64,000 bases of DNA, taken from assembly GCF_038502225.1 (NCBI RefSeq), contig NW_027195394.1, positions 69,501-133,500 on the forward strand, read 5' to 3'. The notes beneath the pieces were generated by a model that saw only the letters and a program-made list of their open reading frames with translations, ran no database searches and was not told the DNA's origin. The stretch is from Cherax quadricarinatus. Taxonomy: Eukaryota > Arthropoda > Malacostraca > Decapoda > Parastacidae. This document shows positions 55,453 through 64,000 of this stretch, in pieces. Position 1 is the stretch's first letter, and each line of letters opens with the position of its first letter. The position numbers and the translations under genes are program-made.

Positions 55453-55724
55453 GTAAGTAATCTTCCTCCGCCCATTATTTTAATCTTCGTCTTAACGGCT
55501 CCCCTTACATCATCTGCCTTTCTAGCTTTTATGTAATGATTTTTTGCTTTTAAGATTTTGTCACGCTATTAAATAAATACCACCATGTAGTGTCATGAGA
55601 GTTTTGCACTGAACTTTTAATTATTTGTATAGATCCGACAGGGATAGCAAATAAGTGTTGACAATCAGTTGAAGGCTTCAGTCACTGGTCCCGGAGCAAG
55701 CTTTCTGGTTCCCGCTTAATGACA
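55453..55724 (+). other. Possible intron start
   Basis: Follows the GTAAGT donor. AT-rich, no feature seen. Confidence 0.3.
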
Positions 55725-55930
55725 GCTAGGGGTCTGTTGGTAATACTCTTTACGTATGAAGAAGGGTGTTAAAAATCATAGTCCTTTTACACTTTGAGTC
55801 GTCTTATAATATATTCAGTGCACCACTTTTCATTGAGGGCATTTTGCTCCGTCTGCTGAACCTCTTGCTCTCGTACAAGATGATGTGTGTGTACAGCTTG
55901 CAACCAATACCACTAGAATTTTCCAAATAT
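55725..55930 (-). mobile_element. LINE family A fragment, old
   Basis: GCTAGGGGTCTGTTGGTAAT, TTTTCATTGAGGG and CTAGAATTTTCCAAATATA in reverse match the post-RT segment. Strongly decayed. Confidence 0.6.
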
Positions 55931-55944
55931 AAATTATACTTGAA

Positions 55945-57265
55945 GGAAGCTTCCAGGGGTCAGCGCCTCCACGACACGCTCCCAGACCGGACCACCTGGA
56001 GAATCAGGGTCTGATCAACTAGGTTGTTACTATTGGTCGCACGCAGTTCAGCATACGAACCACAAATGGCTGGTCAGGCACTGATTTGAGGAACTTGTCC
56101 CGTTCCCTCTTGAAGATCGCTGGATTTGCTGATAATTTCCTTCATGCACGGAGTGAGGGAGGGCGTTGAAGAGTCGGGGACCTCTTGTCACTGTGTAGTT
56201 CTCGTAGTGTACTCTTCGTGCCCCCCCCCCCTTTTTTTACGGAGTCATTTCGGCATATAGGTTTAGGACCAGTCCCTACAGAATTTTCCAGATGTAAATT
56301 ATGTATCTTTTTCACCTACTTTCCAAGGAATAGAGTTGAAGGGACTACAGGCGTTCCCAGCAGTTCAGATGCTTGACAGTAAAAGCTCTCGGCACGTTTT
56401 CCAGCTCAGCAATCTAGCTTGCCTTGAAGAGAGCCGTCAGTATTTAGCAGTATTCCATCCTGGAGAGAACAAGCGACTTAGATTATCAGCGTCTCTTGTC
56501 TTGAAAGTTCTAGTTATCTAGCCTATCAGTCTCCTTACGGTAGCAGTGGCAACACTGTTGTGATCCCTGAAATGTGAGATCTTTAGACATCATTACTCCT
56601 AAGTCTCGCACATGGGACTTTTGTTCTATTGAACGATTTGGGTTGTCCTGTACTCCATTGCAGTTTTGATTTCTACCATTCTTCCATAGTGGAACGATTG
56701 AAACTTGTTTTCGTTAAATATCATATTGTTGTCCGAGGCCCACTATCAGAAAAGGATGTTACGGTTCTGTGATTTATGTCCTTGTCATTTTGGGATATAA
56801 GAATGAACAGAAGTGGCACGAGTACCATGCCTCGAAGAACAGAGCTTTTCACTGAGAGCCTCCGATTTCGCTGTTTACCACTACGCTCTGGGCTCTGTTA
56901 AAAAGTTAAATACCCATAACTTTTCCAGGTGTTCATTTTGCATTTTGTGCACCATCGCACCAGGGTCGCACTTGTCGAGTGCTTTAGCAAAATTGGCATA
57001 CACCGCATCAACATTTTGCTTGTCTTCTAGAGCATCCAGGACCGCACGGTAATGATGTATCTAGCAGTTGTGAAGGGCAGGAGCGACCATGCCTAAACCA
57101 AGGCTACCCTACATTGTGTAATTGTTGTGTATGGCAGTCTTGCTTCTTAGGACCCATTCAGAGACTTTGATGTGTAAAGTTAGAGCTATTGGTCTTCAGT
57201 TTTTTTCAGTTCCTTTACCGTTTCCTTTGTGAACTGGGACGTTATCAGTGGTTTTTCAATGACCG
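55945..57265 (-). pseudogene. LINE family A, long diverged copy
   Basis: Reverse orientation. It starts with the 3' end (GGAAGCTTCCAGGGGTCAGC near 55945), then the post-RT segment with many indels (antisense of YTWKILEG near 56280, of the LEYC region near 56440), the stretch before it near 56550-56800, the GTVPRG-type palm near 56820, and the FDK-type motif near 56960-57000 (antisense of ALDKCDPG). It ends near 57265. The order equals that of the better preserved copy at 61057-63915, so it reaches into the RT domain. It is inactive. Confidence 0.72.
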
Positions 57266-57272
57266 GGATGCG

Positions 57273-57316
57273 CCAGACACATACCTCTGCACCTTGGATC
57301 CGAGGTATGTGTCTGG
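57273..57316. repeat. Perfect 15-bp inverted repeat
   Basis: CCAGACACATACCTC (57273-57287) and GAGGTATGTGTCTGG (57302-57316) with a 14-base loop. Not part of a recognised element. Confidence 0.85.
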
Positions 57317-57509
57317 GACATACTTGGAGCACCAAAGAAGCGCATTCTCCCGAGGAAGTGGCTTAGATCTTGGGTGGCCATATCATCCCAGTGTATCTCT
57401 CTAACTCTGCGATTTATTTGATCCTGGTTGATGTAAGATGCTTAGTTTATACAGGCAGTCAAAGTTCTCTTCACATTCTCCGGTTCTTGTGATTTTTCCT
57501 GCCTTACAA
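57317..57509. other. Spacer before the minisatellite
   Basis: No feature recognised. Confidence 0.35.
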
Positions 57510-57820
57510 AGAGCCAGTGGTGGTGATGTCAGCGGCGCAGAGGATGATGTCACTGATGTCATTGGCCGTGATGGCCGTGTCAGTGACGGTGATGGCCTTG
57601 TCATTGATGTCAGTGGCGGTGATGACCGTGACATTGATGTCAGTGGCGGTGATGACCGTGACATTGATGTCAGTGGCGGTGATGGCCGTGACATTAATGT
57701 CAGTGGCGGTGATAGCCGTGCCATTGTTGTCAGTGGCGGTGATGACGGTGGCATTGGTGACGGTTTCAGTGATGTCAGTGGCAGTGATGACGGTGGCATC
57801 GAGAATGGTAACTGTGACAG
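57510..57820. repeat. Degenerate minisatellite, about 30-bp unit
   Basis: Units like GATGTCAGTGGCGGTGATGA then CCGTGACATT repeat about ten times with substitutions. Because 30 is divisible by 3, several frames stay open on both strands, which produces protein-like but meaningless frames. Confidence 0.85.
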
Positions 57821-57824
57821 GGGG

Positions 57825-59232
57825 GGTAAAGGTGTCATCGAGGATGGTAACTGTGACAAGTGGTTGACGGTGTCATCGAGGATGGTAACTGTGACAGGGG
57901 GTTGACGGTGTCATCGAGGATGGTAACTGTGACAGGGGTTGACGGTGTTATCGAGGATGGTAACTGTGACAGGGGTTGACGGTGTCATCGAGGATGGTAA
58001 CTGTGACAGGGGTTGACGGTGTCATCGAGGATGGTAACTGTGACAGGGGGTTGACGATATCATCGAGGATGGTAACTGTGACAGGGGTTGACGGTGTCAT
58101 CGAGGATGGTAACTGTGACAGGGGGTTGACGGTGTCATCGAGGATGGTAACTGTGACAGGGGTTGACGGTGTCATCGAGGATGGTAACTGTGACAGGGGT
58201 TGACGGTGTCATCGAGGATGGTAACTGTGACAGGGGTTGACGGTGTCATCGAGGATGGTAACTGTGACAGGGGTTGACGGTGTCATCGAGGATGGTAACT
58301 GTGACAGGGGTTGACGGTGTCATCGAGGATGGTAACTGTGACAGGGGTTGACGGTGTCATCGAGGATGGTAACTGTGACAGGGGTTGACGGTGTCATCGA
58401 GGATGGTAACTGTGACAGGGGTTGACGGTGTCATCGAGGATGGTAACTGTGACAGGGGTTGACGGTGTCATCGAGGATGGTAACTGTGACAGGGGTTGAC
58501 GGTGTCATCGAGGATGGTAACTGTGACGGGGGGTTGACGGTGTCATCGAGGATGGTAACTGTGACAGGGGTTGACGGTGTCATCGAGGATGGTAACTGTG
58601 ACAGGGGGTTGACGGTGTCATCGAGGATGGTAACTGTGACAGGGGTTGACGGTGTCATCGAGGATGGTAACTGTGACAGGGGTTGACGGTGTCATCGAGG
58701 ATGGTAACTGTGACAGGGGTTGACGGTGTCATCGAGGATGGTAACTGTGACAGGGGTTGACGGTGTCATCGAGGATCGTAACTGTGACGGGTTGACGGTG
58801 TCATCGAGGATGGTAACTGTGACAGGGGTTGACGGTGTCATCGAGGATGGTAACTGTGACAGGGGTTGACGGTGTCATCGAGGATGGTAACTGTGACAGG
58901 GGTTGACGGTGTCATCGAGGATGGTAACTGTGACAGGGGTTGACGGTGTCATCGAGGATGGTAACTGTGACAGGGGTTGACGGTGTCATCGAGGATGGTA
59001 ACTGTGACAGGGGTTGACGGTGTCATCGAGGATGGTAACTGTGACAGGGGTTGACGGTGTCATCGAGGATGGTAACTGTGACAGGGGTTGACGGTGTCAT
59101 CGAGGATGGTAACTGTGACAGGGGTTGACGGTGTCATCGAGGATGGTAACTGTGACAGGAGTTGACGGTGTCATCGAGGATGGTAACTGTGACAGGGGTT
59201 GACGGTGTCATCGAGGATGGTAACTGTGACAG
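57825..59232. repeat. Minisatellite, 37-bp unit, about 38 copies
   Basis: The unit is GGTGTCATCGAGGATGGTAA followed by CTGTGACAGGGGTTGAC. Most copies are identical. A few are 38 bp, with an extra G before TTGAC, and scattered ones vary (ATATCATCG near 58056, GATCGTAAC near 58775, CAGGAGTTG near 59155). The near-identity indicates recent expansion or homogenisation. It appears derived from the GTCAGTGG/GATGAC-rich array just upstream. Confidence 0.95.
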
Positions 59233-59364
59233 GGAGGGGGTAGTTGTGTTATAATCTAACTTTTTTGCGCGTTAAAAAAATGTACGTTTCAAAATGCCTG
59301 GTGTCTGTATTAGGGGAGCGACGTTGTCTGATGCACTATCGTTGTCATGTAAGGATGATATATC

Positions 59365-59492
59365 TGTGACATGCCTGTGGCTGATCAGCGGGGCAGCAGC
59401 AGCAACAGCCAGGTTGACTAGGCAAGCACCAGGCGAGCCTGGCCCATGATCGGGCTCCGGGAGTAGAAAAAATCTCGGAACTCATCAAAGCA
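59365..59492 (+). mobile_element. LINE family B 3' fragment
   Basis: CAGCAACAGCCAGGTTGAC, AAGCACCAGGCGAGCCTGG, GATCGGGCTCCGGGAGTAG, GGAACTCATCAAAG. Confidence 0.82.
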
Positions 59493-59589
59493 ACGTCCTT
59501 ATTGCATATCCAGAATCACTTCTTTAGGTTAATGTGACGAAATGTGCAAACAAATAATACACAATATATGTAAGGCGCATCGTGGAGTA

Positions 59590-60035
59590 TGCCACCCTAG
59601 CTTGAAACTCCCACCTAATAAAGTACTTGGAAAAACAAACTTTTAGAAATTACTTAAGGTGCAAAAGTTTTCACTAAGACTTCCCACGGAGCCAAGAGGA
59701 ATTCGATATCCGGAGACACGGAGAACTGACTCTTGACTACCCTGAAAGCTAAGAAAGGGAGGATATGATCGTGACGTATACATTCTTGAGTGGCATCAGC
59801 AAGATGCACACTTTTCGAGAGGAAAGAACAATGGACAGAGTAGTGCAGATGGAAGCTAAAAACCATAGACTAGCCATAAGGACGTAAGAAAGCATTTCTT
59901 TTTTATTCTCAAGGTGATTGATAAGTGGAATGAGTTTGACGAGGATGAGATGGAGGCTTCTACTATTTATAGTTTTTAAAAGCAGTTATGACAGATGTTT
60001 GACAAGCCAACCCAAGAGACAAACTGATGACTTAA
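59590..60035 (+). mobile_element. CR1-like LINE C-terminal relic
   Basis: Decayed text reads like the C-terminus of another CR1-type protein: a KKAFLF-type start, then VIDKWNEFDEDE (about 59910-59945) and EASTIYSF-like codons. No catalytic region is present. Confidence 0.5.
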
Positions 60036-60839
60036 GAGTTGATTGATTATGCAAAACGCGACGTTAAAAACTGAGAACAATCTTAGACCTCTTTCAGCTG
60101 TGCTGGACCATTGTCTTCGTCCTAGACCTGAGGAAATATTCAAGTGTGAATGGATAGAAACATTGACACTCCAGTGAGGATAACCATATGTTGTTAAAAA
60201 GACCAAAAAGAATTTAACACTTCACAAATTTGAGACGGACTACTATATACCTGAATGTAAAATAACAACACTAGTACACCCAGTTAGGGGAATATGTAAT
60301 GATTGCTATATGCTGTTTTTTTTTTTAACTCTTAATATTATAGTTTTGAACTTGATTAGGGTGACCGAAACCCTCAAATGTGGACTTAGGAAAACATCAG
60401 AGATTCTTTTTAAATTAGTTAAAAAAAATTATCAACACATTACAGAATCTTTAAGGAATAATTGAATCTTTACGTACTACATTTAAAATATATGGCTTTA
60501 ATGTTGCTGTAATACTGGATACCGCTAGAAATAACTTAGTGACGTCATTCCAACAACTAACAAAAAAAAAAAATGCACAACTGTGGTCTAGCTGATTTCA
60601 GAATTGGTAACCATGATATGTGAATTATACAGGAAATTGTTATTTTAACATACAATTCACAGTAACTGCTACACAAAACATGACTATCCATCCAAATTAT
60701 TTCGCTCAACAGCCCTTACACCCCATCCCTGGGAGGGGAGAAATATAACACCTGGCATATCATAAGATTTGCACATATACGTAATGGCATTGGTATATAC
60801 AAGTTTCAGAAATTAGCATTAAGAATCCTTCAGCACCTT
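60036..60839. other. No feature seen
   Basis: AT-rich, with A and T runs near 60316 and 60560. Nothing recognised. Confidence 0.4.
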
Positions 60840-61055
60840 ATACACGACATATACTGGGCCAGTTATTGAGTACTAGGCCCCAGCATGGAACTCAGACCTC
60901 TTCAAGCACGTACAGAAACTGGAAAAGGTACAAAGGTTTGTAACCAGGCTAGTACCAGAACTGAGAAGAATGCACTGTGAGGCGAAGCTGAAAGAACTGA
61001 ACCTGATGACCTTAGACGAGAAAAGGACACGGGGGACATATCTACCTGCCTGGAG
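60840..61055 (+). mobile_element. LINE family C fragment (post-RT coding)
   Basis: Encodes, with a frameshift, a segment like VQKLEKVQRFVTRLVPELRR, then MHCEAKLKELNLMTLDEKRT, a widespread CR1-type post-RT motif. It ends abruptly at the LINE A tail. Confidence 0.7.
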
Positions 61056-62077
61056 TCTTACCTACTTGGAGGGTATTCCGGGGATCAACGCCCCCGCAGC
61101 CCGGTCCATGACCAGGCCTCCCAGTGGACCAGGACCTGATCAACTAGACTGTTACTGCTGGTCACACGTAGTCCAGCGTACGAACCACAGGCCGGCTGAT
61201 CCGGCACTGACTTTAGGTATCTGTCCAGCTCCCTCTTGAAGGCAGCCAGGGGGCCTGTTGGTAATTCCCCGTATGGCTGGTGGGAGGCTGTTGAACAGTG
61301 TTGGGCCACGGACACTTATTGTGTTTTCCCTTAGTGTACTAATGGCGCCCCTACTTTTCACTGGGGGAATGTTGCATCGCCTGCCAAATCTTTTGCTTTC
61401 GTAGGGAGTGATTTCTGTGTGCAAATTAGGGACCAGTCCCTCTAGGATTTTCCAGGTGTGGATTATGATGCATCTCTCTCGCCTGCATTCCAGTGAGTAC
61501 AAAAGTGCTTCCAAGCGTTCCCAGTAGTTAAGGTGTTTGATGAAACTTATATGTGCAGTAAAGGTTTTCTGTATATTCTCTAGATCTGCCATTTCACCTA
61601 CCTTGAATGGAGATGTTAATGTACAACAGTATTCAAGCCTAGAGAGAACAAGTGATTTAAAAAGGCTCATCATTGACTTGGCATCTCTTGGTTTGAATGT
61701 TCTCGTTATCCATCTTCCTCGCAGATGTGATAGTGGCACTGTGGTAATCCTTGAAGGTGATCCTCAAACGTTACCACTCCCAGGTCCTTCATATTACCTT
61801 TCCGCTCTATTATGTGATTAGAGTTTTTAGTATACTCAGTTCTAGCTGTTTTTCCTCCAGTTTTCCATAACAGTGTAGTTGGAATTTGTCTTAATTGAAC
61901 ATCATTGTTCTCCGTTGCCCATTTGAAAACTTGGTTTATATTTTGGGAATTTACCGTGTCCTCAATGGATGACACTTCTGCAGATCCTAGTATCGTCTGC
62001 AAAGGATGATACGGTGCTATGGTTCACATCTCTGTGTTAGGTAGGTAAAAGGACACAGGTGCAACTAATGTGACATT

Positions 62078-62127
62078 TTATTGTGGCAACGTTTCGCTCT
62101 CAAGGGGCTTTATCAAGCCATTACAAA
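62078..62127 (-). ncRNA. Hammerhead-like motif with U3-A8 core
   Basis: On the - strand: TTTTGTAATGGC, core TTGATAA in place of CTGATGA, an extra A, stem II GCCCCTTGAGAGC, GAAACGTT, then GCCACAATAAAA. Stem I pairs TGGC/GCCA and TTTTGT/ATAAAA. The C3-G8 pair of the standard core is replaced by U3-A8. Confidence 0.45.
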
Positions 62128-62829
62128 AATACATGGAGACAGAGGGTATACATAGGCTTAAGAGCAAGGTGTAATACTAGTGGTAGTAGCAGTAGTAGTT
62201 GTAGTAATACATGTGGTAGAACAATCAACTTGCTCATGAATAAAAGGTTATAAAAGTTATTACTCGGGTAGCATAAAAATAGGTTAGACAGATATTTCTG
62301 TTAGTAGTTGGATTTGAGAATTCCTGTTTCAGTGTTCCTCCTCTGACATGTCCTTGTGTAGTATTAGCAGCAGCGACTATGTGATGGCAGGTAGGTGTTT
62401 ATTGTTTTGAAGAGGATTTTTGCTAATACTTCAGAGATGATGAAGCTGCCTTTATTTTGCTTGATTGTGTTAGAAATAGCGATTAGTGATGATGTCAGTA
62501 GTGTGTTACTGATTACTTGTGTAGTATATGTAGATAATCCCAGCTATGTTATAGATAGGCTCCCTGACTAACAGTATAGGCTCCGGGCATGTGAGCGCTT
62601 GGCCGCAGGCCACCGCCTTAGACGCCGGCTAGACATAAACTGGACAAGGCGTAGGCTCCTGGGTTTCCCCTCAAGACTCGCTCAATATAAGTTACCACAC
62701 CGTCCAACGAGTGTATTCCTTACTCCAATATCTCCTAAGTACCCACCCGACAATGATTCAAGTTATTTACGTCTGCGGAAATTAGGTTCTCTGATCACTA
62801 GTTGGGCGTCATTGAATTTGGTGAACTAG

Positions 62830-62987
62830 TTGGTGGAATTCTGGTGTTGTATGCAGGCGTTGTTCGAGTAATTATTCCTGCATACGTTAATGTGTTCATT
62901 GAGACGTGTTTCGAGGTTCCTTGCTGTTTCACCTACATATATTCTGTTGCAACCTCTACAAAGTATAGTGTAAACTCCTGTCTTTGT
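62830..62987 (-). pseudogene. GIY-YIG endonuclease domain of a Penelope-like element
   Basis: Reads GVYTILCRGCNRIYVGETAR, then NLETRLNEHI. The pair GVY...YVG with Cys-X2-Cys between them, followed by Arg (RNLETRL) and the Glu-His pair, is the arrangement of the GIY-YIG endonuclease of Penelope-like retroelements. This domain nicks DNA to start integration. A stop follows soon after, at about 62840. Only the domain's N-terminal part is kept, so the copy is dead. Confidence 0.8.
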
Positions 62988-63915
62988 CTAATATGAGGAT
63001 GAGGAACAGGATGGGGGCGAATACTGTGCCTTGTGGAACAGAGCTCTTCACTGTGGCCGCTTCCGATTTAACTCTGTTTACCACTACTTTGTGTTCGATT
63101 GGTTAGAAAGTTGAAGATCCACCTGCCCACTTTGCCAGTTATCCCTTTAGCACGCATTTTGTGCGCTATTACACCAAGATCGCGCTTGTCAAAGGCTTTT
63201 GCAAAATCTGTGTATACATCTGCATTGTTTGTCTTCCAGTGCATTCAAGACCATATCATAGCAGTCTAGTAGTTGCGAGAGGCAAGAGCGGCCTGCTCTG
63301 AACCCATGTTGCCCTGGATTGTGCAGTTGTTGGGAATCAAAGTGGTTTACAAACCTGCTTCTTGGTACTCTTTCAAAGATTTTTATGATGTGGAACGTTA
63401 GAGCTATTGGTCTATAGTTCTTAGCTGTTTTTTTTTTTCTGCCTCCTTTATGGAGTGGGGCTGTATCCGTTGTTTTCAGTGAATGTGGAATTTCACCCGT
63501 GTCTATGCTCCTTCTCACTAGCATATTTAGACCCTGCGAAAGGGGTTTCTTGCAATTCTTAATAAACACACAGTTCCATGAGTCTGGGCCTGGGACTGAA
63601 TGCATGGGTATGTTGTCAATGACGTTCTCAAAGTCTAGTGGAGTTAGGGTTAGGTCAGAAATTTGGCATACACTGACAGGGTTTTCAGGCTCATTCATGG
63701 AAAAAAAAATATTGGATTGTCGATCTTTAGGCTGATTAGTGGCTCGTTAAACAGAGTCGTATTGAGATTTCAGTATCTCACTTATTTCTTTGTCATCATC
63801 TGTGGAAGTTCCATCTTGTCTGAGCAGGGGCCCCATACTAGATGTGGTTTTTGCCATGTTTTTTGGCATATGGAAAGACATATTTCAAATACATACATTC
63901 TCACTTGAAAAGGTT

Positions 63916-64000
63916 GTCGAAGGTGCTTTCTGTACCAAGATACTGTTGCGTTGCAGTGTAAGAATGTGCAGAATGCAGAATGTAATCATTGAGAGGGACG
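63916..64000. other. Window end, no feature
   Basis: Short tail after the LINE, nothing recognised. Confidence 0.4.

Larger units (their letters stand above)
62037..62987 (-). mobile_element. Penelope-like element, 3' part with GIY-YIG
   Basis: Inserted in the LINE A copy, whose text resumes on both sides (CTCTGTGTTAG / TCTAATATGAGGATG). On the - strand it starts inside the GIY-YIG endonuclease, continues through about 700 bp of decayed C-terminal and 3' sequence, and ends with a hammerhead-like motif. The reverse transcriptase is absent (5' truncation). Confidence 0.75.
61057..63915 (-). pseudogene. LINE family A, long copy split by a Penelope-like element
   Basis: Reverse orientation. The 3' tail at 61057-61100 (CTACTTGGAGGGTATTCCGG) and hairpins come first. 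The post-RT segment follows (61152-61739: RLEYCCTLTSPFKVGEMADL, RCIIIHTWKILEG, PPVKSRGAISTLRENTIS), then sequence up to about 62036. A 951-bp Penelope-like insert follows. The palm region resumes at 62988 (antisense of a GTVFAP-type motif). The block 63698-63189 reads IPMHSVPGPDSWN, KNYRPIALTFHIIKIFER, QHGFRAGRSCLSQLL. This is the most 5' family A sequence in the window and shows the family's RT fingers. YADD cannot be read intact. Inactive. Confidence 0.85.

Noticed and set aside
57438..58686. Open frames on both strands across the minisatellites that look like repetitive proteins
   Set aside because: They follow from repeat unit length and lack of stops; both strands are open and the peptides simply repeat the DNA unit.
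57825..59232. CRISPR-like array
   Set aside because: The 37-bp units are contiguous with no unique spacers, and the DNA is eukaryotic; it is a minisatellite.

Overview
This window is eukaryotic, AT-rich, intron-like DNA made almost entirely of nested transposable elements, with very little host coding sequence. The one confident host exon (31511-31628, +) encodes a leucine-rich repeat segment of the Scribble/LRRC1 (LAP) family, so much of the window is probably intron of a scrib-like gene. The mix of elements suggests an arthropod, most likely a decapod crustacean: BEL/Pao, several CR1/Jockey-like LINE families, many Tigger/pogo transposons, piggyBac, mariner, Penelope-like elements and long TTA/TA microsatellites. 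That placement is inference; no ribosomal or mitochondrial marker is present. Two weaker host candidates are a terminal coding exon at 15885-16050 and a TATA-type promoter with a tiny first exon (ATGG then GTAAGT) near 55380-55452.

Layout. 1-2720: 3' part of a BEL/Pao retrotransposon pol, broken by three insertions of one LINE (family A), followed by a probable LTR. 2.9-3.8 kb: reverse-transcriptase remnant. 3.9-5.4 kb: homopolymer-rich, possibly poor-quality sequence. 5.4-7.9 kb: mostly unique. 8.0-11.3 kb: a decayed piggyBac element carrying a Tigger transposon. 11.5-15.9 kb: LINE A copies around a nest of MITE, Tigger derivative and Penelope-like cluster with hammerhead-type ribozyme motifs. 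16.4-19.9 kb: a MITE and a Tigger with a LINE inside. 20.5-23.7 kb: two piggyBac MITEs. 24.2-26.2 kb: a Tigger derivative with alternating inverted repeats. 26.5-31.3 kb: two LINE remnants, one holding a piggyBac MITE. 31.5 kb: scrib exon. 33.4-39.2 kb: a deep nest of MITE, MITE, piggyBac, Tigger and LINE tail. 39.3-42.2 kb: an intact piggyBac transposon. 42.7-45 kb: MITE, LINE and mariner fragments. 45.5-48.5 kb: a nearly intact LINE (family D). 48.9-55 kb: microsatellites, a SINE and LINE fragments. 55.4 kb: candidate promoter. 55.7-57.3 kb: old LINE A. 57.5-59.2 kb: minisatellites. 59.4-63.9 kb: LINE fragments, and a long LINE A copy split by a GIY-YIG Penelope-like element.

The two most interesting signals are structural. 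First, the palindrome-bearing ends of the piggyBac elements carry two short palindromes with centres 34 bp apart. The spacing is kept in four copies, while the palindrome itself differs between subfamilies (TACTAGTA or TAGATCTA core). This is a plausible transposase recognition module. Second, the Penelope-like repeats carry hammerhead-ribozyme cores with matching stem I and stem II. One is on the + strand, two are on the - strand (one of these with a mutated core), and a divergent fourth sits in a GIY-YIG element. LINE family A also keeps two RNA hairpins at its 3' end, even in copies truncated to about 70 bp.
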